Part shown: positions 10,676 through 21,366 of the stretch, in pieces
Numbering within the stretch: position 1 is the first letter of the stretch
Layout of the letters: each line of letters opens with the position of its first letter
From: Melampsora larici-populina 98AG31
Taxonomy: Eukaryota > Basidiomycota > Pucciniomycetes > Pucciniales > Melampsoraceae
Direction of reading: 5' to 3'
DNA: 64,000 nt
Assembly (NCBI RefSeq): GCF_000204055.1
Contig: NW_006768773.1
Span: forward strand, 775,879 to 839,878
Notes under the pieces: model-generated
Told to the model about the DNA's origin: nothing
The model's input: only the letters and a program-made list of their open reading frames with translations
Database searches by the model: none
Program-made: the position numbers and the translations under genes

Positions 10676-12100
10676 CTAATCAGTGATGACAGATAAAACC
10701 CATTCATCACGAACCTCAGCTGGAGTGCTGAGATAGGTCTCAGCCATCACAGGCTGGTTAGTGAATAACTTGATGGCGGAAAAACATTGAGGGCGAGTCA
10801 ATTCAGATTTGTATATCATGCTAACTGCTTGAGCATGAACTGAGGGCTTAGCAGCAGTGATGGCTTGAGCAGTTGATTCAACAGCGCTCTCAGTTGAAGA
10901 GATAGACGATTTGAAAAAGGAAGTCATATCGTGTAGGTCGCTTGATAATCCATCGACAATGTCAACGCCAGTTCGTTTTTTCTTGCGAGCTGGAGCTGGA
11001 GTGTGTTGCTTGAGGGCCAACTTAGACTTACCATGTCTATTGGCGGCTGATTTGTGATCGGAGCTAGAGGAATTATGACCTGAGATTGGCTGGAGTGGTT
11101 GCCGGGTATCAGGTAAGTCAGATTCAGATGAGCTAGGTGAAAGAGTGTGGTGATGAGTTGAACTCGATTTGGTGGCTGAGGTGGAAGGTGTTGGAGGATG
11201 AGTTGAACTCAATTTGGTGGCTGAGGTGGAAGGTGTTGGAGGATGAGCTGAACTCGACTTGGTGGCTGAGGTGGAAGGTGTTGGGGGTCGATCTTGAAAG
11301 GGTTCCTTCTTGGTAACAATTGCAGTCTTCACATACTTTGCAGTTGCTTGGTGGCCCTCCACCAGTGAGGCCAAATCGTCGAAAAGGGGAAAAGGTCGGC
11401 CCTTACATCGAGCGTAGTCTTTGGACTTCTTGCTGTCCTTATCCTGAGGTGAAAAGCGAAACAATCAGATGAAGTAAAAAATGAAAAATCAACCAAGACA
11501 TACCTTTCCATTTAGGATTGGATCCCAGACTTCATCTGGGAGATCAATGTACCCATCAGACCACCCAGCCCCACTAAGTTGTGAAAGGTGTTTGTAGTCG
11601 TTGTAACGATATCGTAACTACAAGTTGGATGGATCAATCAGCATCAATAAAGGAAACATCAAGCAAAAAAAGTTGAAGCAAGTAGTACTTACAGTGTACC
11701 ATCTTGACTTGCAGTTATCAGCTGTTTTGGGTAAGCTAGTTTTACCATTGATGATCTTCTCTTCACTACCTTTGAGCTTTTCAACAGCAGCATTCCAAAC
11801 TGGAATTTTGAATCCATGGGCGCTGGTAGCATTCTCGGGTCCAATGGGTTTGCCGTTGCCAGGCCGTCGTTCAGCAAGTAGGACATCAATCAGAGTTTGA
11901 CTGTCTTTGTCATCCCATTTAGCAGAATCCCACTTCTTGTCCGGATCGATGGCAGGTTGGGTGGTAGGATCGATGGCAGGTTGGGTGGTAGGATTGATGG
12001 CAGGTTGGGTGGTAGGATTGGTGGTAGGATCAGTCATAGAGGGAACTGTTCTGATGGCTTGTTTTGCCCGAGGTCTAGCTGGCTTTTTGTTGGTAGCCAT
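10676..12100 (-). CDS. Myb/SANT-like partner protein of the Harbinger element
   Basis: Three exons (12100-11693, 11617-11504, 11443-10676) with introns of 75 and 60 nt join in phase into about 429 aa. After a basic, TTQPAI-repeat leader comes a Myb/SANT-like DNA-binding domain: KWDSAKWDDKDSQTLIDVLL, a PVWNAAVEKL helix, CKSRWYT-LRYRYNDYKHLS, and SGAGWSDGYI. The pattern of spaced Trp residues and the closing GAGW motif is that of Myb_DNA-bind_3 proteins. A long Ser/Thr/Pro segment follows with three near-identical HPPTPSTSATK units and a basic KKKR patch. In Harbinger elements this protein binds the element ends and brings the transposase into the nucleus. Unlike the transposase it has no stop codon or frameshift, so it may still be expressed. 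Confidence 0.8.
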
Positions 12101-13196
12101 CGAGAAAAAACCTGAACTGAAATCATTGATGATAATCAGCTTGTGATGACAACCATGATTACATTGAAAGAAAAAAAACACTGACCGCAGACAATAGTCA
12201 AATACTATGTAAAACGAACTCAAGGCTTGATCTAATAAAAAAGAATTGAAAGAACTAGAAAGAAGTTTTAGTTCATGGGTAAATGGATAGATAGATAGAT
12301 CAATCAATGAATTGAGTGAGATAGACACGGTGGAATGGACTTGAACCTGTCAATCCCCATCCATATTAACCGTGAGCTGGGGAGGTAGCAGCCTGAACCT
12401 GTCAGTGCCGCCTCTGAGCTCCCCAGCTGGAGTGCTAGTGGTTATGATGACAAGAAAAAGAAAATAAAACCCACTATAAATTTTGAGTCTTGAGCAAATA
12501 AAAATAAAGCAATTATAAAAAGAACTTGATGATTGACCGATGTAAAGCTACTTGAGAATTGACTGAGTAAAATCACTAGCAGAGTCTTGGGCAGATAAAA
12601 ATAAGACACATATAAAAGGAACTTGATGATTGACCAAGTAAAAGAAATTGAGACCTGATCAATTAAAATAAATAGCAGACCAAGTAAAATAGCAGACTTG
12701 AAGGAGTAAAATGGCTTGAACGAGTAAAAAAACTAGCAGACCGAGTAAAATAGCAGACTTGAAGGAGTAAAATAGCTTGAGACTTGAGAAAAAACTAGCA
12801 GACCGAGTGAAAATAGAAAGATAGCAGACTTGAACGAGTAAAATTACTTGAGACTTGACCGAGTAAAAAACTCACAGACTTGAGGAAATAAGAGGAGCAA
12901 TAAAGAGCTGAAACAGATAGTTTCAATACAAAGAGATGATAGATGGAACAGTGAAATTGAGTAATGGGATGTATTGAAATCAAATAGAACTTGGAGAGAG
13001 TGGAAAGAGACAAAAGGAAGCCTCGGTGGAACGACTACCATACGTATAATAGCTGAGTGGTGGTGTGTGGGTAACGAGAAGAGGAGGATACGATGGATGA
13101 ACAAATGGGAGGTTGGGATTTGGGGATGGGGCACATCGAGATATTGGGTCGAGATACAGCAAAAAGGCTGTATCTCAATATGGACCATCACATACT
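12101..13196. repeat. GAGTAAAA-rich degenerate repeats in the Harbinger right arm
   Basis: Between the Myb-like gene start and the right terminus, about 12500-12870 holds many imperfect copies of the words GACTTGA(A/G), GAGTAAAA and AGCAGAC. Typical blocks are GCAGACCGAGTAAAATAGC and its variants. No credible gene occupies the stretch. Such subterminal direct repeats may serve as binding sites for the element's proteins, which is an inference. Confidence 0.5.
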
Positions 13197-13340
13197 GACG
13201 TCAGATTGTTGAACCGAACGCCGATTGGATTTCGGCTATCTGGTCAAGATTGGACCGAGATACGATGTGGCCACATGTAATTTTTTTGGTGTAAATTTCG
13301 GCCACATCGTATCTGCTCGCGGTGTCCGAACGGGCCCTAA

Positions 13341-14116
13341 GTAAACAGAGCCTTGACAAGGGTTCATCAAAACCTCTATTTTTTTGCCTTTTTTTTCTAA
13401 AATTCGATAAGGCTTTTCATTTCAAGAGACCACAAATGCAAAACGTAGCAGTGCCTGATAAAACACTCAGTCTCTGCATTCCGGCCCTTGACCCCACACT
13501 CATTACTTGTGACTTTCCCGGCAATATCATGTAGATTGAGGCCTCCAGACCACATGGACCCCATCAAGAAAGACAGGTCTAAACTTGTAACTCACTCCTT
13601 CCCACCTACAAGCCTTGTCCTTCATCTGGTGTTGAATTGGCAGATGCCAAACACCCTCTGGCATATTAATCAAGTCAATCATGTAGATGTTGACTAGTTT
13701 ACTGGACCACCAATGTTTGAAAAGTTTCAGAATTTGATCCAATCAAAATGACATTGACTGTAGCAAATTCTGCTCTTGGTTGGCATAACTTTCCATTATG
13801 TTGATCACTCAATGCCATGTAGCTAAGGCTTCCCTGGCTTACTGAAAGAAATTCTTCACAAGATCCGAGAAATCAAGCCTTTGCATGTCTCATCAAGTAC
13901 GTCTTTAGTTTATATATGTCAGTAGCACTAACAACTTCAGGGAGAATTGTCTACAAGATTGATGTGGGGCATTGGTAGAAGGCATCATATGTTAATGTAC
14001 TTTGGTTACAGTTGACACATATAGATAGGTAATGTGGTATGTGAGATCAAGAGTACTTTCAAACAACAGAAAAACTCCTGTAGGAAACAAATCTTCACAT
14101 TGAGTCACAAAAAGGT
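13341..14116. other. Intergenic spacer between Harbinger and tRNA-Ile
   Basis: Only short, overlapping frames occur here and none resembles a known protein. Confidence 0.4.
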
Positions 14117-14193
14117 TGGTCCATATGGGGCTCGAACCCATGACCTTGGCATGTATAACGAGTATTAGTACCACGCTCTACCAACTAAGCTAA
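14117..14193 (-). pseudogene. tRNA-Ile(AAT), 3' part, split by the CACTA element
   Basis: On the minus strand this holds discriminator A, the 3' acceptor strand ATGGACC (14118-14124), the T arm ATGGG-TTCGAGC-CCCAT, and an anticodon stem TGGTA/TGCCA with loop CT-AAT-A. It also has a 10-nt intron and the D arm TAGCTTAGTTGGTAGAGC, all typical of tRNA-Ile(AAT). The 5' acceptor strand is missing: right after the D-arm TA the sequence switches to the CACTA terminus. The missing GGTCGAT lies at 21360-21366 on the far side of the element. As arranged the gene cannot give a normal tRNA. Confidence 0.85.
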
Positions 14194-14431
14194 CACCGTG
14201 GGCAAAGAGCTGTCGCTGCCAAAGTTGCGACAGTATGACGTTTCACACGGTGTGAAACGTCACCTGTACAGTACAAAACGAAATTTGGCGTGCGACAGGT
14301 CTGCTCCGGCTGCGACATCTGGCCTGCGGCGTGCGACAGCTGCCTTTTGCGCTGTGACCTCTTTTTCGGCAGCGACAGCTGAGCTGGGCATGCGACACTT
14401 ACCTTCGACACCCGAATCAGACTTTCGGATT
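14194..14431 (+). repeat. Left terminal inverted repeat of the CACTA element
   Basis: This 238-bp arm matches 21120-21357 in reverse complement. It contains six copies of GCGACA plus one inverted copy (TGTCGC) and a variant, spaced irregularly. It also has a 25-bp palindrome at about 14238-14262 with arms GACGTTTCACAC and GTGTGAAACGTC around one central base. Repeated subterminal words are where CACTA accessory proteins are known to bind; that this one does so is an inference. Confidence 0.9.
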
Positions 14432-14514
14432 TCACTTTCCAGCCTTTCCCAAATAAGCATATCGCATCACTTCACTTCGCCTTTTCTTATCACGCACAAG
14501 CCCTCATTCTGATC

Positions 14515-17500
14515 ATGATCATCTGCACCTGCTCTCGATGCATAACCGAAACGTGTACCGACCAGAAGGGTCAGCGTCATCGTGGCCAGTGGAAATCCCG
14601 TCAAACCCAGCTCAGCCATCACAAAGCTGATCTTCAATCATCAACGATCAATGAAATCTTGTCAAATGACCTGAAGAATGTTTCAATATCAGATGAATTG
14701 GACAAGGACGATGTCGATCCAGCTGATGAATGGACTCCATCAGCTTCCACTTCTGGTAAGACCAACCATTGCCTAGTCCAAATCAACAGAAGAATTGATT
14801 GATTGGCCTTTCATCAGTACTTGCTCTTGTAGCGATCTTTATTGGATGGCTCCATATCGCCTGTGGACTCAGCCGTATAAATTGTCACAAGGCTCGAAAT
14901 TTAACTATGAGAATCCTCGCACTTACTCGCGAAGAGGAAAGGTGTGGGCGCGACATTTTCGGTTCTACCGCGGAGGATACTCGCGACTACATACCTAAAG
15001 ATGTCCGAACAATCATGAAGCACTTGATGATCTCACCGGATATCAAAGAACGAGTCTGTTGTCCAGTCTGCTTCAGCTTGTATCACATATCTGAGGCTCC
15101 ATGGACTTGCACCTTCAAAAAAACTGCTAAGGCTCGAATCTGCGGCGAAGAATTATTCACCTCAAAGACAACATTTAAAGGTATCAGTGACAAAGGCAAA
15201 GCTCGATACAGACCTTCGGATTCACTGCAATTCACCCCTTGTCAAGTTGGAGTCCCGCGAAGTGTATACGCCACCCAATCATTATCTTCATGGCTTCAAT
15301 GGTTACTTAGCAAAGATTACATCGAAAATGACATCAACACCTGGAAGGAGGAACTCGCCGAATCAACTGAGACGCTTGATATACAGCAGTCTGCTGCTTT
15401 CAAGGGTGTTCACTGGGCCGATGTTGGAACCCACGATGGAAGTACAGTAGATGCACCTCCCCTGAATTTAGTATTCTCACTCTTCATCGATTGGTTCAAC
15501 CCGCGTGGAAACCGTCAGTCGGGCAAACAGCAGTCGCTCGGTGTCCTTGCCTACAACTGTCTGAACCTCAGTCCCAGTCTGCGTAATTTAACGAGTAATA
15601 CATGTGTTGCTGGAATCACCCCCGGTCCGAGCTCTCCTGACATGTTCAACATCTCAAACATCCTTGAAAGTACTGTCGACGAACTCCTTCTACTAGAAAA
15701 GGGAATCAATATTCCAACATTCCTTTATCCCAATGGTCGGCTTGTTCGCATAAAATTACTTTCGCTCCTTGGTGATATAGTCGGAATGCATAAGGTCGCT
15801 GGTTATGCTTCCCATTCTGCAAATTTCTATTGTTCATGGTGCTGGACCGAATCTCACGATATAAGCGACATGATGATTGCAAGATTGAGGACAAAAGGCG
15901 AAGTCATGAAATTATCTGCAACTTCCAAAGCCGCGAAAACTCTGGCAGCTAAAGACAAGCTACTTACGGAAACCGGAATTCGTTGGTCTGAGCTTAACCG
16001 CCTCAACTATTGGGACCCTGTGCTGGACCTTCCAATTGGTATCATGCACAATTGGTATGAGGGTGTCCTACACGTTCATTTTCGATGGCGATGGGGATTC
16101 GTAACTCCCTCAAAAGATGACAAAGCAAAAGGAAAACGTAGAAGATCGGGCGCGGGCGCTTCTCAGCGAGCTTTAAAACGAACTCTTTACGAAGAAGGCG
16201 GTGGTAACGCAGTCGATGATGGTTTTGATGACGAGTTGATGAGTGAAGAATCTGAAGATGATGAAGATGAAGAGCTTGAAGCGGGTTGGGATGGTGGCTT
16301 GTTTTCTGAGGACAACATCAAACTATTCCGAAAACGAATGCGAGACGTTGTGTTACCAACTGGCATTACTCGACTTCCAATGAACCTTGGGGAATCAAAA
16401 CACGGGAAGCTGAAAGCAGCGCAGTGGCATAGCTTATTCAGTTATATTATACCTTTGATCATTATGGAAATTTTTGTGGTGGAGGTGGATGAAATAGAGG
16501 TGGATTCCAATAGAGGCCGAATATTGTATAACATTGCAGATTTGGTACAGTGCACTAATATTGTTGGTGCAAAGTCAGTGACCGAAACGGATGCGCAGAA
16601 GTTTTCTTTCTTCTATCAACGATATCACAAGAATTCAAATCGTATCTTTCGAAAGATGACAATCAGACCGAACCACCATTATGCGCTTCACATCCCAGAT
16701 CAGATGAGGCGCTGGGGGCCACTCAGTCAGGTCGCTGAATTTGCTGGTGAGCGGCTAATTGGGGTCTTGCAGAGTATACAGACAAACACACACCTAGGTA
16801 AGTTATTCTTCATGTATCTCATCACTTTGCATGCATCAAGTCTCATGTACATGTCGAATGTTTTCAGCTGAAATGGACAGGACAATGTTGCGTCGGTTTT
16901 GTCAACTACAAAGGCTTCTCGGAGATCATGCGATTGACGACCATGTCAGTTTGGAAGGAATACACTTTGGGAAAAAAAAGAGGGAGAAGAACAGGATTCA
17001 ACTACGAGATGAACAGTATGAAGCCTTGCTTGTCCATGTTAGAAAGACCATACCAGACACACGAGATCATCGACACATTCCTCATCCGGCAAAATCAAAG
17101 GTACTACATACGGATGCTGTCCCAAAACCTTCCTATAAGGTTTCAAAGTTTATCTCGGTTTCAGTTCTGAAACCAAACAATTGCATCAAGTACAAAGAGG
17201 CTGGAAAATCCCGTTATGCGATGGTTCGGCAAATTTATCAGTTCACTGACCCTGTAGGGTCCGTACGGACCGAACTTTGGGTCAATCCAATCGAGAACCT
17301 TTTTTCTAAGGATCTTGATTCGCCATCGAAAAACTTTCGTTACCTTCTACACTTGATGAAATGTGTCCTAGGCAAAGTCGAAGACCACTGTATTTTTGTT
17401 TCCCCTGCGAAAGTTGTGGCGGTGGCTGCATACCGACTCTTACCCGATAACACTCTTTCTGTTGCCGAAGGCGGAATTATGTTGCTTCCGTATGATTACA

Positions 17501-17523
17501 AATCACAGAATGAGGATATGTAA
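14515..17523 (+). CDS. CACTA transposase, Tnp2/Plavaka type
   Basis: Three exons (14515-14755, 14818-16797, 16868-17523) with introns of 62 and 70 nt join in phase into about 958 aa without a stop. Exon 1 gives a short Cys/His-rich start (CTCSRC, then a distal SHH) followed by an acidic linker. The large exon has CCPVCFSLY, GVHWADVGTHDG, LVFSLFIDWFNPRGNRQSGK, AYNCLNLSPSLR, the AGITPGP block, KLLSLLGDIVGMHKVAGY-type text with its Asp, CSWC, and the LPIGIMHNWYEGVL motif. This is the Tnp2 transposase order of fungal CACTA elements. An acidic insert (EESEDDEDEELEAGW) lies about two thirds along. The enzyme would cut the element at its CACCG ends and reinsert it. It is the first gene inside the left terminal repeat. 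Confidence 0.85.
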
Positions 17524-17834
17524 ACTTCTTTCTTCTTGCTTTTTCAAAATTGTTTTCTTTGTTCATAAACTTGTTGCTTTTTAACTTCGGTTCTTTTTTC
17601 ATTGTCTTTTTTGATCTTGTTCATTTGCGTTCTGATGCCGAAGTTGGACCACATTGCTTCCGCGAGAACACAAGTCACGGAATGAGAATATGTAATGAAT
17701 ATTTGACTTTAATTGACTCTGGACATGTGAGGAGCGTTACAAGCAGAACAAGAAAGACATGGTAGAGCTCAAGATCGAAAAGTACATGTGACTATTCAAC
17801 GTAAAGGAACAATGAACCGATCCAACGTAGCAAA
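17524..17834. other. Short spacer inside the CACTA element
   Basis: This holds the 3' region of the transposase gene, converging on the F-box-like gene. Nothing else is seen. Confidence 0.4.
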
Positions 17835-18283
17835 CTACTCAATGTAGGAAATCTCCGCATTGGGCAGCCAGCGATTCGGGAACACTTCAAAATCAGCAGC
17901 AGAACCTTTTTCCTCAGGAGTCATTGTCATCCAAACACCTTCAGGATAGTCCAACCATCGCCTATTGTATATCTTAAGCTCCCTGGTCATTGCAGCCAGT
18001 ACTGGGCGAGCGGACGCGACATTTTGAAGCTTAATAACCTTCAGTACAGAGATCTCAATGTTTTTCCAGCACCTAATGTTTGAATGGTAAGTTTAAATAA
18101 CGATGTTTCAATAATGGGGACAATGATAACTCACACATAGATTCCGACGTCATACCAGTGCCTACAGACCCTTGTGAGACACACACGATTGATTCCTTTG
18201 TACCAATTAGGAAGAAATTCGAATATTTTTGACAAGATTTCATAGGGAAGGGTAGCCCATGAGAGGTGACGAGAGAGTTGCAT
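17835..18283 (-). CDS. Small F-box-like protein carried by the CACTA element
   Basis: Two exons, 18283-18135 and 18072-17835, are joined across a 62-nt intron (donor GTGAGT, acceptor TTAG) into a continuous 128-codon frame ending at TAG. The N-terminal half reads TLPYEILSKIFEFLP, then VCLTRVCRHWYD and a Trp-containing CWKNIEI. This follows the F-box pattern LP.EIL..IF.FLP....VCR.W, the Skp1-binding module of SCF ubiquitin ligases. The C-terminal half (RPVLAAMTREL, WLDYPEGVWMTM, FPNRWLPNAEISYIE) matches no repeat family I recognise, and there are no leucine-rich repeats. It sits between the transposase and the accessory gene. Whether it is captured host cargo or a standard third gene of this transposon family is not known. 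The F-box call rests on motif reading only. Confidence 0.6.
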
Positions 18284-18861
18284 TTTGTAAATTTAATGAT
18301 GAAGAGTTTTTTTATTGATTATAATGTAGAGTGAGGTTTATTCAGAGGTGATTTTATTTATTTTGATGAAGGGTGAATGAAAACAAAGGCTTCAATTTAT
18401 ACTCCGAACATGAAGGCAAAGGTGAGTTTGCTCTGCCCAGCACATTTGACGTAGACCTCCTATCCTTCGAAAACATGTTCAAAGCAATAGAACATCTCAC
18501 CCACCGAGCCGGAGAAACCTACCGAGCCCGGGAACACAAAAGTTGGTCAAGGGGCTGAGGCAAATTCCAACGCCTTTCATCATATTTTGACGTATTGCTA
18601 GGGCATAAGTTGAACATCATATTTTGACGTATAGGGCATAAGTTGAAGGACAGATGACAAGACATACAAATGATAGGAACATACAAACAATACGATCACG
18701 ATTTTCATGGAGCATAAGTTGAGGACAGATAACAAAACATATACACATAATATGAAAAACTTTTTTTTTGGTTTTTTTGGATGCGAGACAAAAAGCAAAG
18801 CAAATGAATGAAAGACAAAAAAGCAAGTTGATAACAAAACATACACATAACACGAAGCTAA
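18284..18861. other. Spacer with a short repeated block inside the CACTA element
   Basis: The words CATATTTTGACGTA and GGCATAAGTTGA each occur twice at about 18581-18645. A 61-codon plus-strand frame at 18373-18558 has no recognisable domain and no supporting signal. No gene is called. Confidence 0.4.
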
Positions 18862-20734
18862 CTAGATTTCCATAGAATCACCATCATCAATGTCATTATC
18901 ATCCTCATCCACCTCCGCCTCATCATCATACAAATCACCGTAATCACCATCAGAGTAGAAATCCGACTCGTCATCGTCAGTCACAATGTCAGCGGTCTCC
19001 GAGTCCTGACTGTCCTTGCTTGAGTCGCTCTCATCATCCGCATCTTCCTCGTCTTCCGGGACTTTGTAGGGCTCGGATAGGATGTCAAGGTACTTAGCAT
19101 TGAAGGCTTTATCACTGATGAGTTCGTCCGGATGGCGTTCTGGAAGCAAAGATTGGGCCGCATCGGGTAGAAACGCGACCTTGGTTGCGTTGGGAATGAT
19201 CCTACGTTGACCAGGATTCAGACGTTTAAACCAAGTTGGGTTGTAAAAGTCGATTGGTAGGTTGACTGGAGCTTTATGAAAGACTGAAGGGCTTGGAACC
19301 ACGGGCAAACGTCGCTCTTTTCTGCGAACAGTCTCACCTGCAATCAACGCAGCCTTCTTGATTTCGATATCCACGCGTCGAAAGAACTTGCTCGCGTTCT
19401 TGGATCGATACAAGAGCGTTTTGATGACACGATAGGGTTTGCCAGGAACGTCCTCGTCATCACTGTGAGCTAGGACGTTGGCGCAGAGAAGCAAATAGCG
19501 CATCGGAAATCCTTTCTTGTTCTTGTTCGCATCCAGGTAAGCAAGACGAACTTGCATGGTCTGCATGAAAGCCGATATCACATCAGTCACCTGGTGTGAA
19601 GGAGCAGATGAAACAAGGAAAACAACGTACCCTTTCCCTGTTTTTTTGAATGACCTTCCTTGCGCTTAAAGCTGCAGTCTTACCAGCTTGCCTAGCCTCT
19701 ACCTTATACTTGTCAGCCATCCAGTAGTGAACATAGTGATTATAAGCCTTAATCCAAAGAGACAATGATTCCGCGTGTAAGGGGTTGACATTCATATGAT
19801 TGTAAGCGCCAGAACCCATCAATTGGTGAAACGTGTTGAGGGCAGTGATGCGGCAGGCTGAGTTGTAAAGCGAGTCGGCCGAGTCGGTCAAATCCGGAGC
19901 CCACACTCTGATACCAACTTTAGCTAAAATACCATGGATATACAAGATATAAATGTGATCCAGATTATTCATACCACGGCCTATCTTTCCACCGCTACGG
20001 AGAGCCTTCAAGGTTTGAATATCGTTTTTGGCCACAAGATCGCCACTGGAAGGGTCATCGACCGCCGCTTGAACTTGGTCTACGGTGTTAAACTTAGAAA
20101 CGAACTCCTTTAATAAGCTTGGATCAGGGAGGGAGGGGATATCGTTGGCTTTGAATAAACCCCACAACGTCTTGATGTGGACAAACAGAGCGTCCTGTAG
20201 AAAGACGAATGAGTCAGTTGAGATATCCGAACGGAAGAAAGATGAGGGACTGACCTTGGTAGTTTTGAAATTTGCCGGGAGCTCGTCTGAGAATACTTGT
20301 AATGGGTGACGTCGGCGTGGAGTAGAGGGCTTTGGTGGTGGGGGCTGACTAGAACGTTTAGATTTGCGTGGGACTTTGCTGGCTGGGGTAGGAGTTGAAT
20401 AGGCATCTGCTGATGCTTGAGACCTCAAGCGATCTCGAGTTGATGATGTGTTTGGAGTCGGGTTGGGAGTCGACTTGGAAGTCGAATTCTTCTTACTCTT
20501 AGACGAGCCACCGAGGTCTTTGAAGCCTTCAACTTGTTCCTTCAAGCCGTTGATGATGGTTTCAAACTGCGCAGCTTGTTGCTTCAAGCTGTCAGCAATG
20601 ATCGCATTGATCGCGTTGGTGTCAAGGGCTGGGGCGGAAGCCTGGTGGTTGGAAAACTGGGGGTTAGGAGGCTGGTCTAAGCCGTCCATTAGGTCATCGG
20701 CCTGGGTGTTGGTGAGATTTGCTTGGGATTGCAT
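18862..20734 (-). CDS. Accessory protein of the CACTA element (acidic tail)
   Basis: Three exons (20734-20255, 20194-19631, 19590-18862) separated by introns of 60 and 40 nt join in phase into about 590 aa. The N terminus has a heptad-like stretch (DSLKQQAAQFETIINGLKEQVEGF) that could be a coiled coil. A Ser/Thr/Pro- and Lys/Arg-rich linker follows, then a folded-looking middle (LFVHIKTLWGLF, YILYIHGILAKVGIRVWAPDL) and a long Asp/Glu tail. I do not recognise a named domain. Position in the element, opposite orientation to the transposase and acidic composition suggest the second protein of the system, in the role of TnpA-like end-binding or regulatory proteins. That role is inferred, not shown. 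The 40-nt second intron is short but its in-phase join removes a stop. Confidence 0.65.
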
Positions 20735-20874
20735 AACGGAGAAGCTAAGTTAGACTTTGAATATGGGATGGAGTTGAGATGAAGAAGCGATGATGTGATG
20801 GCGCTCACGTTTCTTGCGCCAAACCGGAGCCTTTTTATACACGCCCAGGGAAAAAAATACAATTGGTCCCCTCC

Positions 20875-21117
20875 CTACAACAGTCGGTTAGGGATCAGTG
20901 ATTGCCAATATTACGACATGGTCCAGGACTATTACCTACAAAAATTGGGAGTCCATGTGCATATCGAGCCTCTATGATTCAACAACAGTTGGTTAGCCCA
21001 GAGGAGTTGAGTGATTGCCAAATCTATGTTCAGGTCAACTGTTAGGTAATGATCATTACCTACCAAGCTCGAGAGTCCATGTGCATTGGAAATAGCCGTG
21101 AGCCTCTGTGATCCAAA
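20875..21117. repeat. Degenerate direct duplication next to the right terminal repeat
   Basis: Two tandem blocks share the order GTTAG, GTGATTGCCAA, ATTACCTAC, GAGAGTCCATGTGCAT or GGGAGTCCATGTGCAT, and GAGCCTCT, ending in TGATTCA or TGATCCA. The first runs about 20875-20984 and the second 20985-21117. Identity is clear but imperfect. The block lies just inside the right 238-bp repeat. Confidence 0.65.
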
Positions 21118-21119
21118 TG

Positions 21120-21357
21120 AATCCGAAAGTCTGATTCGGGTGTCGAAGGTAAGTGTCGCATGCCCAGCTCAGCTGTCGCTGCCGAAAAAGAGGTCACAGC
21201 GCAAAAGGCAGCTGTCGCACGCCGCAGGCCAGATGTCGCAGCCGGAGCAGACCTGTCGCACGCCAAATTTCGTTTTGTACTGTACAGGTGACGTTTCACA
21301 CCGTGTGAAACGTCATACTGTCGCAACTTTGGCAGCGACAGCTCTTTGCCCACGGTG
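21120..21357 (-). repeat. Right terminal inverted repeat of the CACTA element
   Basis: This is the reverse complement of 14194-14431 over 238 bases with no difference seen by eye. It ends with CACGGTG against the TAA target duplication. Confidence 0.9.
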
Positions 21358-21366
21358 TAATCGACC
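21358..21366 (-). pseudogene. tRNA-Ile(AAT), 5' acceptor strand, separated part
   Basis: On the minus strand these bases read GGTCGATTA. GGTCGAT pairs with ATGGACC of the 3' part at 14118-14124 with one mismatch at the fifth pair, and TA are tRNA bases 8 and 9. The last three bases are the duplicated target TTA (TAA on the plus strand), so this is the other side of the same tRNA gene before the CACTA insertion. Confidence 0.75.

Larger units (their letters stand above)
7197..13337. mobile_element. PIF-Harbinger DNA transposon, complete ends
   Basis: The 6141-bp element begins with GGGCCCGTTCGGA at 7197 and ends with its exact inverted copy TCCGAACGGGCCC at 13337. It is flanked by the 3-bp duplication TAA (7194-7196 and 13338-13340), the TWA-type target site expected for PIF-Harbinger elements. 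Inside are a plus-strand DDE transposase gene (dead) and a divergently placed minus-strand Myb/SANT-like gene, the two-gene plan of this superfamily. Both ends also hold hairpins: GATACAGC/GCTGTATC near 13155 and ATACGATGTGGCC/GGCCACATCGTAT at about 13260-13315. Confidence 0.85.
14194..21357. mobile_element. CACTA (Plavaka/Tnp2-type) transposon, complete, 7164 bp
   Basis: The element begins CACCGTGGGC at 14194 and ends GCCCACGGTG at 21357. It has terminal inverted repeats of 238 bp that look identical by eye and is flanked by the 3-bp duplication TAA (14191-14193, 21358-21360), as expected for CACTA elements. It carries three genes: a Tnp2-type transposase (plus), an F-box-like gene (minus) and a 590-aa acidic accessory protein (minus). 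Near-perfect repeats, exact target duplication and open frames throughout suggest a recent and possibly still active insertion. Confidence 0.9.

Noticed and set aside
11625..12146. Plus-strand frames with GWVVGSMA-type repeats
   Set aside because: They are shadows of the repeated segment of the Myb-like gene on the other strand.
12844..13198. Several overlapping frames in the Harbinger right arm
   Set aside because: Low-complexity and repeat-derived on both strands, with no conserved domain.
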